Shown here piece by piece: positions 1 through 9,020 of a DNA stretch of 64,000 bases. The translations under genes and the position numbers were made by a program. A model generated the notes under the pieces. That model was not told the DNA's origin. It made no database searches and saw only the letters and a program-made list of their open reading frames with translations. This DNA comes from an uncultured Prevotella sp. (GTDB lineage: Bacteria; Bacteroidota; Bacteroidia; Bacteroidales; Bacteroidaceae), in the NCBI GenBank assembly GCA_946402275.1, contig CAMIVY010000018.1, forward strand, positions 1-64,000. The letters run 5' to 3'. How positions within the stretch are numbered: position 1 is the stretch's first letter; each line of letters opens with the position of its first letter.

Positions 1-71
1 AGATGATCCTTCAGGCGATCAGTTATGTCATCACCCTGTTGCTGGGAGCTGCCGGTGGCACGATGGTGTAA
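1..71 (+). CDS. Small single-span membrane peptide, cut by window edge
   Basis: The frame is open from the left edge and ends at TAA 69-71. The visible part (ISYVITLLLGAAGG) is one hydrophobic segment followed by a short glycine-rich tail. This resembles the tiny membrane peptides that follow HU-like genes in Bacteroidales mobile islands, as the smalltalk gene at 43.4 kb does here. An ATG at position 3 could be the start, but the true start probably lies outside the window. The assignment rests on hydrophobicity and context only. Confidence 0.4.
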   Translation, partial: MILQAISYVITLLLGAAGGTMV

Positions 72-100
72 AGGTAAAAAAGGTAAAAAAGTAAAAAGCC

Positions 101-325
101 GTGGAAAACCAGAAAGGCTTCAAAATCTCTCAGTATGCCTGTGCGGTGCTGCTCATCGTGAGCAGTATCGCGCTCGTAGCCTACCAGGTGGTTAGCATCG
201 AGGACGTCGCCGGCGGACTGCTCTATTACGTGGCGCAGTCGTTCCTGTTGGCAGGCAGCATCTTCGGACTGGATCAGTATCTCCGTATCATCAAAAAGCA
301 CTATCATGAAAAACCAAACGAATAA
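101..325 (+). CDS. Small two-span membrane protein of unknown function
   Basis: This 74-residue ORF starts at GTG. It has two hydrophobic segments (about residues 12-30 and 40-56) and a basic, hydrophilic C-terminus (IIKKHYHEKPNE). The size and two-helix layout resemble phage holins, and it sits just upstream of, and overlaps, a broken M15 peptidase gene, which is the usual place for a holin-like partner of a lysis enzyme. No family was recognised. The GTG start has no clear ribosome binding site, so the start is uncertain. A lysis role is an inference from context. Confidence 0.45.
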   Translation: MENQKGFKISQYACAVLLIVSSIALVAYQVVSIEDVAGGLLYYVAQSFLLAGSIFGLDQYLRIIKKHYHEKPNE

Positions 326-515
326 CCCAGAGGCTACGCTTAGCCAAACAAGCAAGCTTGATGGCGTTCGCTTATCGCCGCACTTTAAGCTGAACGAATT
401 CATCAAGGCTCACAATCTGACCGACCAACTACTCACGGGCAATGGCTGGCTCCACATATCGTGGAACCCCTTCGGCATACCTATGCATTACGTCCGCATC
501 GGGTACTACAAATAG
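306..515 (+). pseudogene. M15-family peptidase with internal deletion
   Basis: The 69-residue product joins the N-terminal part of a Bacteroidales D-Ala-D-Ala carboxypeptidase-like (peptidase M15) protein (RLSPHFKLNEF, residues 22-32) directly to its C-terminal part (GWLHISWNPF then VRIGYYK, residues 47-69). The normal family is about 130-160 residues; the missing middle carries the zinc-binding H and D residues. The reading frame stays open across the junction near residue 40, so this is an in-frame deletion rather than a frameshift. It overlaps the upstream membrane-protein gene by 20 bases. The product cannot be an active peptidase. The identification is from remembered family motifs. Confidence 0.65.
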
Positions 516-540
516 AAAAAGGGAGATTATTTGCTTTTTA

Positions 541-1686
541 TTAAAGGTATTCTTCGTGGTCGTAGCGGGGCATGGAGCGGATAATCTTGTTGGCGGCGGC
601 GTGTGCCATTGCTTCGTAGGCGCGCTCGCTGGGATGGAGATGGTCGCCGCTATCGAATCCGTCGGCAAAGGCTTTGGGGTTGGTGACGCTGCGAACGGTG
701 GCATCGAAGTCTATGCAGCCATCGAAGAGGGGTGAGGTGCGCAGCCATTCGTTGAACTGCTGGCGCATCAGCTCGCGGTCTTCGTTGTAGGTACGCCATC
801 CGTAGATGGGCAGCAGGGTTCCGCTCCATACTTTCAGTCCCATGGCTTTGGCGGGCTTGACATAGATATTCTCGACACCTTGTTGCATCTCCTCGACTGT
901 GGGCAGGTCGCTCCAGGGTCGGAAGGGGTTGACGTCGGTACCGACGGGGTGGATGATGTCGTTGATGCCGTGTTGGATGATGAGGTCGGTGGCACCTGCT
1001 ACGTTCATCTCGACGGGGAAGCGTGTGGCACCTTTCAAGCCGTAGGCCTGATAGGTGATGCAGTCGTATTGCCGGAGGATGCGTGTGCCGCTGACGGCGC
1101 GGCGGATGACGGCTGTGTTGGAACCGAAGGCCAGCTGTGCCATGTAGTCGGGCCACGACTGGGCGGTGATGGAGTCGCCATAGCAGACTACGGCACGGTT
1201 GTGGGAGGCGGTGAACACGTCGATGGTGTTGAGGAAATAGAACCAGTTGGTGTTGCGGCTCAGGTTGAGGGGCATCTCGTCGGCCTCGGCATAGTCTCCA
1301 TAGGCATAGGTGCCTTTGGAGAGTGGACCGGTGATGAGGGTGCCGCTGTTCATCTGGGTATAGCCTGCCATGTAGAAGCTGACGTCGATGGTGTCGCCAC
1401 GGTTGACTGGATAGCTGATGGCATCGCTCTGGGTCTCCTTGCCGGGCAGGAGGCAAACGCTACGGGCACCATCGAAGGTGATGGGGGTATGACCGACAAA
1501 CACTTTGTCGAGGGTGACGGGTTCCGTGCCTGTGAGGTTGGAGAAACGGAAGCGCAGCTGGCTGCCGCTGAACGGCATGCGGACGGGATAGCGCAGGGTG
1601 AGGTCCTTGGCATAGACGGCTTCGCGGCGATTGGTGATGGAAGTGGCATTGCCCCAGCAGGCCACCCATTTGCTGTTGTCTGTCAT
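541..1686 (-). CDS. SGNH/GDSL-family hydrolase
   Basis: This 381-residue protein has an N-terminal beta-rich region (about 1-150) followed by an SGNH esterase/lipase domain. Block I is CYGDSIT (nucleophile Ser172), block III is HGINDI (Asn242), and the Asp-His pair is DHLH (348-351). No signal peptide is visible, so a cytoplasmic location is likely. The substrate is not predictable from sequence; family members deacylate lipids, sugars or peptides. It is the last gene of a three-gene minus-strand operon, 27 bases after an acyl-CoA ligase gene, which suggests work on acyl esters. No strong terminator is visible between it and the convergent M15 fragment. Confidence 0.8.
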   Translation of the reverse strand: MTDNSKWVACWGNATSITNRREAVYAKDLTLRYPVRMPFSGSQLRFRFSNLTGTEPVTLDKVFVGHTPITFDGARSVCLLPGKETQSDAISYPVNRGDTIDVSFYMAGYTQMNSGTLITGPLSKGTYAYGDYAEADEMPLNLSRNTNWFYFLNTIDVFTASHNRAVVCYGDSITAQSWPDYMAQLAFGSNTAVIRRAVSGTRILRQYDCITYQAYGLKGATRFPVEMNVAGATDLIIQHGINDIIHPVGTDVNPFRPWSDLPTVEEMQQGVENIYVKPAKAMGLKVWSGTLLPIYGWRTYNEDRELMRQQFNEWLRTSPLFDGCIDFDATVRSVTNPKAFADGFDSGDHLHPSERAYEAMAHAAANKIIRSMPRYDHEEYL

Positions 1687-1713
1687 AGCGGTGTGATGGA
1701 TATGTCCGTCTGG

Positions 1714-3375
1714 TCAGGTGTAGAGGAAGCGCTTGATGCTGCGCTTTGGCGTCTTCTCGAATTCCTCGGTACGGATTTCTATTTCGGTAAGCTTCTCATA
1801 GGCGGGCAACAGCTCGTTGAGTTGCTGACGGTTCTGCTCCATGATGTTCTTGAGGTCGTCATCGTTGAAGCGCATATTCTTGGCTTCGTCGTAGTCGGGA
1901 TATACCAGTCCGACGAGCTTGGTGTCGCGCTGAACGACCACGCTCTCGACCACCATCGGCATGGAGTTGAGCTTGTCCTCGATTTCCTCAGGATAGATGT
2001 TCTGACCGCTGGGACCGAGGAGCATGTTCTTGGAACGTCCGTTGATATAGACATTGCCGCCATAGTCCATGGTGCCCAGGTCGCCGGTATGATACCAGCC
2101 GTCTTTGTCGAGGGTTTCGGCAGTAGCCTCGGGGTTCTTGTAATAACCCAGCATGGTGTTCAGGCCCTTGGCAAGTATCTCGCCTGGAATCTCGGCAGGA
2201 TTGACGGAGTTGACCTTCACCTGCATGTGGTAGGCGGCCTGTCCGCAGGAGCCCTGCACGAAGGTGTGCCAGTCGCGATAACAGATGATTGGTGCGCACT
2301 CGGTGGCTCCGTAGCCTACGGTATAGGGGAACTCGATGCGCTTGAGGAAGGCTTCGACCTCCTGGTTGAAGGCAGCACCTCCGATGATGACTTCGTAGAG
2401 CTCGCCACCGAAGGCTTTGATGACCTCCTGACAGATCTTCTCGCGAACCTTCTTGGAAATGACGGGCATGGAGAGCAGGAGGCGCATGCGGTTGTTCTGA
2501 ATCTTGGGGAACACCTTCTTGCGGATAATCTTCTCGATGACCAAAGGTACGGCGATGATGATCTTGGGCTTGATATCGGCAAAGGCCTGTGCGATGATGG
2601 CAGGCGAGGGGATGCGGTTGAGGTAATAGACATGGCAGCCATGCAGGAACTCGAAGATGAATTCGAAGGCCATGCCGTACATGTGGGCCATCGGGAGAAT
2701 GGAGATGATGCGGTCGCCACGGTTGATGGTCTTGCCCAGTACGTGCTCGGCAAAGTCGTAGTTGGACCAGAGGGCACGGTAGGGTATCATGACACCCTTG
2801 GAGAAACCGGTGGTGCCGGAGGTGTAGTTGATCATCGCCATTTCCTCGCCATTCTCTTCCTCGTAATAGTGGACATGTTCCTGACGGAAATACTTGGGGA
2901 ACTTCTTGCCGTACAGCTCGTTGAGGTGCTCACGGGCATAGGTGAGCTTATCGGTACGGGAAACCATCAGGGAATAGTCGGGGTTGTTGATGATACCTTC
3001 CAGATGAGGCATCTGCATGGGGTCTATCTGTGTGGCCACATGGTCGCCCACGAAGAGCAGCTTGGCATCGGAGTGATTGACGATGTTGTGAATCTGCTCC
3101 GCCATGAACTCGTGGAGAATGGGCACGGCAACGGCTCCGTAGGTGAGGGTAGCGAGGAAGGCTACGGCCCACTGGCTGCTGTTGCGTCCGCAGAGGGCTA
3201 TCTTGTCGCCTTTCACGACGCCGCTGTTCTCGAACAGGATATGCAGCTTCTCGATTTTTCGTGCTACGTCATGATACTGAAGGGTTGCTCCCTTGTAGTC
3301 GGTCAGTGCATCAAGGTCCCAGTTGTTGATGATGCTCTGCTCTATAAGTTTGTTGAAACTGGGTACGTTTTCCAT
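1714..3375 (-). CDS. Long-chain acyl-CoA ligase (AMP-binding), copy 2
   Basis: This 553-residue member of the ANL superfamily activates a carboxylic acid as acyl-AMP and then as acyl-CoA or another thioester. Motifs are in the expected order: P-loop YTSGTTGFSKG (184-194), GYGATECAP (354-362), GWYHTGDLG (426-434), KNMLLGPSGQNIYPEEIE (449-466), and a C-terminal Lys near 548 in TPKRSIKRFL. It lies 10 bases downstream of a close paralogue and shares most motifs with it, so the pair arose by tandem duplication. The substrate is unknown. Fatty or aromatic acids are both plausible, the latter because of the nearby polyene-like operon, which is inference. Confidence 0.85.
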   Translation of the reverse strand: MENVPSFNKLIEQSIINNWDLDALTDYKGATLQYHDVARKIEKLHILFENSGVVKGDKIALCGRNSSQWAVAFLATLTYGAVAVPILHEFMAEQIHNIVNHSDAKLLFVGDHVATQIDPMQMPHLEGIINNPDYSLMVSRTDKLTYAREHLNELYGKKFPKYFRQEHVHYYEEENGEEMAMINYTSGTTGFSKGVMIPYRALWSNYDFAEHVLGKTINRGDRIISILPMAHMYGMAFEFIFEFLHGCHVYYLNRIPSPAIIAQAFADIKPKIIIAVPLVIEKIIRKKVFPKIQNNRMRLLLSMPVISKKVREKICQEVIKAFGGELYEVIIGGAAFNQEVEAFLKRIEFPYTVGYGATECAPIICYRDWHTFVQGSCGQAAYHMQVKVNSVNPAEIPGEILAKGLNTMLGYYKNPEATAETLDKDGWYHTGDLGTMDYGGNVYINGRSKNMLLGPSGQNIYPEEIEDKLNSMPMVVESVVVQRDTKLVGLVYPDYDEAKNMRFNDDDLKNIMEQNRQQLNELLPAYEKLTEIEIRTEEFEKTPKRSIKRFLYT

Positions 3376-3385
3376 AATATATTCC

Positions 3386-5044
3386 TTATTTATATAAATA
3401 TCGTTTGATGCTCCGCTTCGGAGTTTTCTGGAATTCTTCTTCCATCAGTTCGAAGGCTTGTAATTTGCTATAGACAGGCAACTGTTCGTTGAGTTGCTGA
3501 CGGTTTTGCTCCATGATGCTCTCCAGGTCTTCCTGGGTGAATCCCATGTTCTTGACTTCGTCCATGTCTGGATGAACCAAGGCTACGAGTTTGTCGCCCC
3601 GTTGTACGATGAGGCTCTCGCTAATCATCGCCATAGAGTTGAGCTTGTCCTCGATTTCCTCGGGATAGACGTTCTGGCCGTTGGCTCCTAGGAGCATGTT
3701 CTTCAGGCGTCCGCGGATGAAGATATGACCATCGGCAGACATGGTGGCAAGGTCGCCGGTATGATACCACCCCTCTTCGTCAATCGCCTTGCGGGTGGCT
3801 TCCGGGTTCTTGTAGTAGCCCAACATGACGTTAAGTCCGCGACAAACAATCTCACCTTCCACATGCTGAGGGTCAGGCGACAGAATCTTTACTTCCATGT
3901 TAGCGACGGGACATCCGCAAGAGGACGGTACGAAATCATGGTAGTCGCTGAAAGAGATGAGCGGGGCACATTCCGTCGTTCCGTAGCCCACGGTGACGGG
4001 GAAGTCGATGCTCTTCAGGAAGGACTCTATTTCCTGGTTGAGAGGTGCTCCGCCGACAATAACTTCGTAGGCACGACCACCGAAGGCGGCATATACCTCC
4101 TGGCAGATACGTTCTTTCACCTTCTTCGAGACTACAGGCATCTGCAACAGGATTTTGAATACGTTGCTTTGTATCTTGGGGAATACGCGCTTGCGTATGA
4201 TTTTCTCGATAATCAAAGGGACGGCTACTATGACGTCCGGACAGATCTCCTTGAAAGCCTCCGCAATGATCGCGGGGGAGGGCAAACGGTTGAGGAAGAA
4301 CAAGTGATAGCCCGAACAGAAGGGGAACAGAAACTCTATGGTCATACCGTACATATGTGCCATAGGCAGGATGCTCAGTGTGCGGCTGAACTTGGGCATG
4401 TGGTTGCCCAGGAATCGCTGGCAGAAATCCACGTTGCTCCACAAGGCACGGTAGGGTAGCATGACGCCCTTCGAAAAGCCTGTCGTTCCACTGGTATAGT
4501 TGATCATGCACATCTCCTCGGGAGTGCCCTCGTACCACTGAAGATCCTCCTTACGGTAAGCATTAGGATACTTATGGCCGAACAATTCATTTAAATGTTC
4601 GCGTGCGTGCATGAGTGCATCGTTGCGACACGTGAGAAGCGAAAAGTCCGGCAGGTTGAAAATGCCCTCCAGATGAGGCATCTCCTCAGGGGTTATCGTC
4701 TTCACCACATAATCGCCTACGAAAAGCAGTCTTGACTCGGAATGGTTGACGATGTTATGAATCTGTTCGCCGTTGAACTCGTGAAGAATCGGTACGATAA
4801 CAGCACCATAGGTCAGTGTAGCCAAAAATGCTACTGCCCAATGTGCAGAGTTTCGTCCGCACACGGCTATCCTGTCTCCTTTCTGTATGCCTGCTGCCTC
4901 CATCATGATGTGCAGCTTCTCAATCTTTCTGGCTACGTCATGATACTGAAGAGTAGAGCCCTTGTAGTCGGTCAGCGCGTCAAGTAACCAGTTGTCTGTA
5001 ATCGTTTTTTCAATATAGGAATTGAAACTGGGTATGTTGTTCAT
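3386..5044 (-). CDS. Long-chain acyl-CoA ligase (AMP-binding), copy 1
   Basis: This 552-residue ANL-superfamily ligase is paralogous to the next gene. It carries YTSGTTGFSKG, GYGTTECAP, GWYHTGDLA and the C-terminal TPKRSIKRYLYK. The family forms acyl-CoA from a free acid, ATP and CoA. It is the first gene of the operon; a promoter of the Bacteroidetes type lies about 25-55 bases upstream of its ATG at 5044. Compared with copy 2 it differs mostly in the substrate-pocket half, so the two may activate different acids. No transmembrane segment or signal peptide is visible. Confidence 0.85.
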   Translation of the reverse strand: MNNIPSFNSYIEKTITDNWLLDALTDYKGSTLQYHDVARKIEKLHIMMEAAGIQKGDRIAVCGRNSAHWAVAFLATLTYGAVIVPILHEFNGEQIHNIVNHSESRLLFVGDYVVKTITPEEMPHLEGIFNLPDFSLLTCRNDALMHAREHLNELFGHKYPNAYRKEDLQWYEGTPEEMCMINYTSGTTGFSKGVMLPYRALWSNVDFCQRFLGNHMPKFSRTLSILPMAHMYGMTIEFLFPFCSGYHLFFLNRLPSPAIIAEAFKEICPDVIVAVPLIIEKIIRKRVFPKIQSNVFKILLQMPVVSKKVKERICQEVYAAFGGRAYEVIVGGAPLNQEIESFLKSIDFPVTVGYGTTECAPLISFSDYHDFVPSSCGCPVANMEVKILSPDPQHVEGEIVCRGLNVMLGYYKNPEATRKAIDEEGWYHTGDLATMSADGHIFIRGRLKNMLLGANGQNVYPEEIEDKLNSMAMISESLIVQRGDKLVALVHPDMDEVKNMGFTQEDLESIMEQNRQQLNEQLPVYSKLQAFELMEEEFQKTPKRSIKRYLYK

Positions 5045-5066
5045 TGCACAATTTTCAAAATTTTGT

Positions 5067-5100
5067 GCAAAGGTAATTCATTTTCTGCACATTCGCAAAA
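5067..5100 (-). promoter_or_regulatory. Promoter for the acyl-CoA ligase operon
   Basis: On the minus strand, TACCTTTGC (5067-5075) matches the Bacteroidetes -7 consensus TAnnTTTG, and TTTTG (5096-5100) lies 20 bases upstream as the -33 element. The first ligase ATG is about 22 bases downstream of the -7 box. Confidence 0.7.
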
Positions 5101-5187
5101 TTTATGTGCAATTTTTTGTCCGTAACGTAAAAAAAAACACCTTCAAAGAAAAATGAACCAATAGTAGCGAAAATAATTCAATTTTTA

Positions 5188-5220
5188 TTTTGTTATTTGC
5201 CTGAATGTTAGTAACTTTGC
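5188..5220 (+). promoter_or_regulatory. Promoter for infC-rpmI-rplT
   Basis: TTTTG (5188-5192), 19 bases, then TAACTTTGC (5212-5220) fits the -33/-7 pattern. The -7 box overlaps the in-frame ATG at 5205, so translation must start further on, at 5244. Confidence 0.75.
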
Positions 5221-5243
5221 AGCCGATTTCGAAAAAACAGTTG

Positions 5244-5945
5244 ATGAAGAACGACAAAATGAAGAATCAGTACCGCATTAACGAGCAGATTCGTGTTCGT
5301 GAGGTACGTATTGTAGGTGAGGACGGCTCAACAGTTGTTCCCACACGTCAGGCTCTTGAAATGGCGCGCGATGAAGGCGTTGACCTGGTAGAGATATCGC
5401 CCAATGCCAATCCGCCCGTATGCCGACTCATCGACTATTCGAAATTCCTCTATCAGCAGAAGAAACGCCAGAAGGAAATGAAGGCCAAGCAAGTGAAGGT
5501 TGAGGTTAAGGAGATTCGCTTCGGACCTCAGACCGACGAGCACGACTATCAGTTCAAGCTGAAGCACGCTAAGGAATTCCTGGAGGAGGGCAACAAGGTT
5601 CGTGCCTATGTGTTCTTCCGTGGACGTTCCATCCTGTTCAAGGAGCAAGGTGAGGTGCTCTTGCTGCGTTTTGCCAACGACTTGGAGGAATGCGGAAAGG
5701 TAGAGGGAATGCCCTCGCTGGAAGGAAAGAAGATGTTTCTCTATCTCGCTCCTAAGAAGGCCGGAGTGGCAAAGAAGAGTCAGCAGGCTCGTGACCGCGA
5801 GGCTTCTGAGGTTGAGGCGAAGGAAGCTGCTCACCAGCAAAAAGCCAACTTAGATGTCGATACCCCTGCCAACGGAGGAATGCTGGCCAACGCTAAGATT
5901 AGTGCTGATGCGTTGAAGAAGTTGACTGAGACAGAAGACGAGTAA
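5244..5945 (+). CDS. infC: Translation initiation factor IF-3
   Basis: The product is 233 residues from ATG 5244. IF-3 binds the 30S subunit, keeps it free of 50S and checks initiator tRNA pairing. The N-terminal domain has [16 protein letters not shown] and the linker and C-terminal domain include [15 protein letters not shown] and KEIRFGP. An in-frame ATG at 5205 lies before the promoter -7 box, so it is not the start. The C-terminus extends about 50 residues beyond the usual 180, with an acidic, alanine-rich tail (after [15 protein letters not shown]); such tails are common in Bacteroidetes IF-3. It heads the classical infC-rpmI-rplT operon, known to be autoregulated in other bacteria. Confidence 0.96.
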   Translation: MKNDKMKNQYRINEQIRVREVRIVGEDGSTVVPTRQALEMARDEGVDLVEISPNANPPVCRLIDYSKFLYQQKKRQKEMKAKQVKVEVKEIRFGPQTDEHDYQFKLKHAKEFLEEGNKVRAYVFFRGRSILFKEQGEVLLLRFANDLEECGKVEGMPSLEGKKMFLYLAPKKAGVAKKSQQARDREASEVEAKEAAHQQKANLDVDTPANGGMLANAKISADALKKLTETEDE

Positions 5946-6023
5946 GAAAATGAAAGAATAGGTGGCGCGCCCGGTATATGCGTAGTCGCCGATTATTAAT
6001 AACAATTTAAATTTTATAAAACA

Positions 6024-6221
6024 ATGCCAAAAGTAAAGACAAATTCCGGTGCCAAGAAGAGATTCTCATTCACCGGTACAGGTAAGGTTAAGAGACACCA
6101 CGCTTACCACAGTCACATTCTGACAAAGAAAACAAAGAAACAGAAGCGTAACCTTTGCGGTTCTACGCTCGTTGACAACTCAAATCTGAAGCAGGTTCGT
6201 GACCTGTTGTGTCTCCGTTAA
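6024..6221 (+). CDS. rpmI: 50S ribosomal protein L35
   Basis: This 65-residue basic protein starts [14 protein letters not shown] and has the family's [22 protein letters not shown] core. It is a component of the large ribosomal subunit. The length matches the family. It lies 78 bases after infC, in a spacer with a GC-rich segment (5964-5992) that could fold but was not assigned, and 37 bases before rplT. Confidence 0.97.
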   Translation: MPKVKTNSGAKKRFSFTGTGKVKRHHAYHSHILTKKTKKQKRNLCGSTLVDNSNLKQVRDLLCLR

Positions 6222-6258
6222 TTCACCTATTGTCAAACATTTAAAGTATTAGAAAACT

Positions 6259-6603
6259 ATGCCAAGATCAGTAAATCACGTTGCATCACGTGCAAAACGT
6301 AAAAGAATTCTGAAACTCACTCGCGGTTACTTTGGTGCCCGCAAGAATGTTTGGACAGTAGCCAAGAACACTTGGGAGAAAGGTCTTACCTATGCTTATC
6401 GCGATCGTAAGAACAAGAAGCGCACTTTCCGCGCTCTGTGGATTCAGCGTATCAACGCTGCCGCTCGTCAGGAAGGTATGAGCTATTCAGCCCTTATGGG
6501 AGCTCTCTCAAAGGCTGGTATTGAGATTAACCGCAAGGTTCTTGCTGACCTCGCACTCAACAACCCCGAGGCTTTCAAGGCTATCGTTGCTAAAGTGAAG
6601 TAA
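6259..6603 (+). CDS. rplT: 50S ribosomal protein L20
   Basis: This 114-residue protein begins [18 protein letters not shown] and contains the family signature [10 protein letters not shown] and [14 protein letters not shown]20 binds 23S rRNA early in 50S assembly and represses its own operon in several bacteria. It is the last gene of the infC operon and is followed 24 bases later by a strong intrinsic terminator. Confidence 0.98.
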   Translation: MPRSVNHVASRAKRKRILKLTRGYFGARKNVWTVAKNTWEKGLTYAYRDRKNKKRTFRALWIQRINAAARQEGMSYSALMGALSKAGIEINRKVLADLALNNPEAFKAIVAKVK

Positions 6604-6626
6604 GAAAGCGAAAGCAAAAGCAATAA

Positions 6627-6664
6627 AAAAGAGCTGCATCTTAAGGATTGCGGCTCTTTTTTTT
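6627..6664 (+). terminator. Intrinsic terminator after rplT
   Basis: An inverted repeat (AAAAGAGC with TGCA, then TTGC with GGCTCTT) forms a stem of about 10 pairs and is followed by a run of eight T (6657-6664). Confidence 0.85.
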
Positions 6665-6694
6665 GTTGTTTTGAAAAATAAATTGTAACTTTGC
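6661..6694 (+). promoter_or_regulatory. Promoter for iorAB
   Basis: TTTTG (6661-6665), 20 bases, TAACTTTGC (6686-6694). The -33 element overlaps the T-run of the preceding terminator. The iorA ATG is 42 bases downstream. Confidence 0.7.
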
Positions 6695-6735
6695 AGGACT
6701 AATAAGTTACTAATTATCACAAAAACAAGGAATAT

Positions 6736-8349
6736 ATGAAGAAATTGTTATTGGGAGACGAGGCTATTGCTCAAGGTGCATTAGATGCAGGCTTGAGTGG
6801 TGTCTATGCTTATCCGGGTACTCCCTCTACGGAAATTACCGAGTACATCCAGATGTCACCGTTGGCGAAGGAACGTGGCGTGCATAGCCGCTGGTCAACC
6901 AACGAGAAGACGGCTATGGAAGCTGCATTGGGCATGTCCTATATGGGAAAGCGTGCTTTGGTATGCATGAAGCACGTCGGGTTGAACGTTTGTGCTGACC
7001 CCTTTGTCAACTCGGCGATGACTGGAACCAATGGCGGCGTAGTCGTTCTGGTGGCTGACGATCCTTCGATGCACTCTTCTCAAGATGAGCAGGACTCTCG
7101 TTTCTATGGTAAGTTTGCCATGATTCCTACGTTAGAACCTAGCAGTCAGCAGGAGGCTTACGACATGATGGCTCAGGCCTATGAGATGTCGGAGCAGTTG
7201 CAATTACCTGTACTGATGCGCGTCACCACCCGTATGGCACATAGCCGTGCTGTTGTTCTGTGTGCTGACACTCCGCGTGCACAGAACGAACTCAACTATA
7301 ATGCCAAAGCCTCTAACTGGGTGTTGCTGCCTGCGTTTGCCCGTAAGCGCAACGATATCGTGACAGGTCAGCAGCCTTTGTTGGAACAGATGGCCGTTGA
7401 CAGCAAGTACAATCAATATATCGATGGAAAGGATCAGCAGCTGGGTATTATTGCCAGTGGTATTGCCTATAACTACCTGATGGAATGCTTCCCCAACGGA
7501 TGTCCTTATCCTGTGCTGAAAATCTCGCAATATCCTATCCCCAAAAAGCTGATTCGCCGCATGACCGACGATTGCGAATATGTGCTGATTGCAGAGGAGG
7601 GGCAGCCGTTTATCGAGGATCAGGTGCGTGGCGTCATGCCTGGCAATGCTGTTATCAAGGGACGTCTGACGGGAGAATTGCCTCGTACCGGTGAACTGAA
7701 TCCAGACCTTATCAAGAAAGCCCTGGGCATGGAGATAGGTGAAAACTATGCTCCTTGCGAGGATGTGGCTCCACGTCCACCTGCACTCTGTCAGGGATGT
7801 GGTCACCGTGACGTCTATGCCGCCTTGAACGAGGTGCTGCTAAATTACCCCAATGCTCGCGTGTTTGGTGATATTGGTTGTTACACGTTGGGCTTCCTGC
7901 CTCCCTACAAGGCAATCCACTCGTGTGTAGATATGGGCGCTTCCATTACGATGGCTAAAGGTGCTTCGGATGCCGGTCAGTGGCCTGCTATCGCTATCAT
8001 CGGCGATTCTACGTTCACCCATTCTGGAATGACGGGTCTGTTGGATGCTGTCAACGAGAATGCTGACATCACCGTGATTATCTCAGACAACCTGACAACA
8101 GCTATGACGGGTGGACAGGATTCGGCTGGTACCAATAAGTTCGAGGCTATCTGTCGTGGACTGGGTGTCAGCGAGGATCATTTGAAGGTGGTTGTTCCCC
8201 TGCCAAAGAATATGGCAGAAATCAAGAAGGCCATTGAGGACGAGATAAACTATCATGGTGTGAGTGTCATCATCCCTCGTCGTGAGTGTATGCAAACTTT
8301 GCAGCGTCACCTGAAACAGAAAAAGGCTGCTGAAAAGAGTGAAAAGTGA
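6736..8349 (+). CDS. iorA: Indolepyruvate:ferredoxin oxidoreductase, alpha subunit
   Basis: This 537-residue subunit oxidatively decarboxylates aryl pyruvates to aryl-acetyl-CoA with ferredoxin as acceptor. The N-terminal pyrimidine-binding domain has YAYPGTPSTEITEY; the C-terminal TPP domain has CQGCGHRDVYAALNE, GDIGCYTLG and GDSTFTHSG. Archaeal IorA ends in a two-cluster ferredoxin domain; here the protein stops after IIPRRECMQTLQRHL with a short lysine-rich tail, so that domain is absent, which is my reading of the Bacteroidetes form. The last residues (AEKSEK) are encoded by a GTGAAAA-type repeat. It is cotranscribed with iorB and an aminotransferase. Confidence 0.92.
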   Translation: MKKLLLGDEAIAQGALDAGLSGVYAYPGTPSTEITEYIQMSPLAKERGVHSRWSTNEKTAMEAALGMSYMGKRALVCMKHVGLNVCADPFVNSAMTGTNGGVVVLVADDPSMHSSQDEQDSRFYGKFAMIPTLEPSSQQEAYDMMAQAYEMSEQLQLPVLMRVTTRMAHSRAVVLCADTPRAQNELNYNAKASNWVLLPAFARKRNDIVTGQQPLLEQMAVDSKYNQYIDGKDQQLGIIASGIAYNYLMECFPNGCPYPVLKISQYPIPKKLIRRMTDDCEYVLIAEEGQPFIEDQVRGVMPGNAVIKGRLTGELPRTGELNPDLIKKALGMEIGENYAPCEDVAPRPPALCQGCGHRDVYAALNEVLLNYPNARVFGDIGCYTLGFLPPYKAIHSCVDMGASITMAKGASDAGQWPAIAIIGDSTFTHSGMTGLLDAVNENADITVIISDNLTTAMTGGQDSAGTNKFEAICRGLGVSEDHLKVVVPLPKNMAEIKKAIEDEINYHGVSVIIPRRECMQTLQRHLKQKKAAEKSEK

Positions 8350-8367
8350 AAAACAAAAGAGTAAAAA

Positions 8368-8940
8368 ATGAAGACAGATATTATATTATGCGGTGTCGGT
8401 GGTCAGGGCATCCTGTCCATTGCAACCATCATTGGCGAAGCTGCCATGAAGGAGAACTTGTATATCAAGCAGGCTGAGGTGCACGGCATGTCTCAGCGTG
8501 GTGGTGATGTACAGTCGAACCTGCGCATCTCAAGTAATCCCATTCAGAGCGACTTGATACCAAAGGGTGGGGCGGATGTTATCATCTCAATGGAGCCTAT
8601 GGAGGCTCTGCGATACCTCCCATTTCTCTCAAAGGATGGTTGGATTATTACTTCGAGCACACCTTTTGTGAATATTCCAAACTATCCTGAGTTTGAAAAG
8701 ATTAAAAGCGACTTAGATAAGCTTCCGAATGTCATTATGATTGATATTGAACAGAAGGCAAAGGATGCTGGTGTGCCTCGCTCGGCTAACGTCATTCTGT
8801 TGGGCGCAGCCCAAAAGGCATTAGGCATCGAGTATGAGAAGTTGGAGGATGCCATCCGACGTGTTTTCGGGCGCAAGGGTGATGCTATTGTCGAAGCTAA
8901 CATCAAGGCATTAGGTATAGGTGCTGCTTATTCTAAGTGA
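8368..8940 (+). CDS. iorB: Indolepyruvate:ferredoxin oxidoreductase, beta subunit
   Basis: This 190-residue protein is the gamma-type domain of 2-oxoacid oxidoreductases and partners IorA. Motifs seen are the glycine-rich CGVGGQGIL near the start and EVHGMSQRGGDV, both typical of the family. It follows iorA by 18 bases. Its stop codon is the first TGA of a GTGAAAA-type repeat array that fills the gap to the aminotransferase gene. Confidence 0.92.
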   Translation: MKTDIILCGVGGQGILSIATIIGEAAMKENLYIKQAEVHGMSQRGGDVQSNLRISSNPIQSDLIPKGGADVIISMEPMEALRYLPFLSKDGWIITSSTPFVNIPNYPEFEKIKSDLDKLPNVIMIDIEQKAKDAGVPRSANVILLGAAQKALGIEYEKLEDAIRRVFGRKGDAIVEANIKALGIGAAYSK

Positions 8941-9019
8941 AAAGTGAGCGGGCTTTGCCCTAGTGAAAAGAGAATAGTGAAGAGTGAAGAGTGAAAAGTG
9001 AACAATTTTCTACCGTAGA
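8936..9019 (+). repeat. 7-base-period AGTGAAR array with hairpin insert and CTACCG tail
   Basis: Tandem heptamers (AGTGAAG, AGTGAAG, AGTGAAA, AGTGAAC at about 8979-9004) follow an insert GCGGGCTTTGCCC that can fold on itself (8948-8960). The array ends with ATTTTCTACCGTAG. The same layout recurs at 39.75, 40.6, 43.6 and 52.7 kb. Confidence 0.8.
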
Positions 9020-9020
9020 A

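Noticed and set aside
880..3408. Very long plus-strand ORF (842 codons) opposite the SGNH hydrolase and acyl ligase
   Set aside because: It spans two well-supported genes on the other strand, has no domain motif and a biased Asp/Gly/Val composition typical of antisense reading of codon-biased genes.
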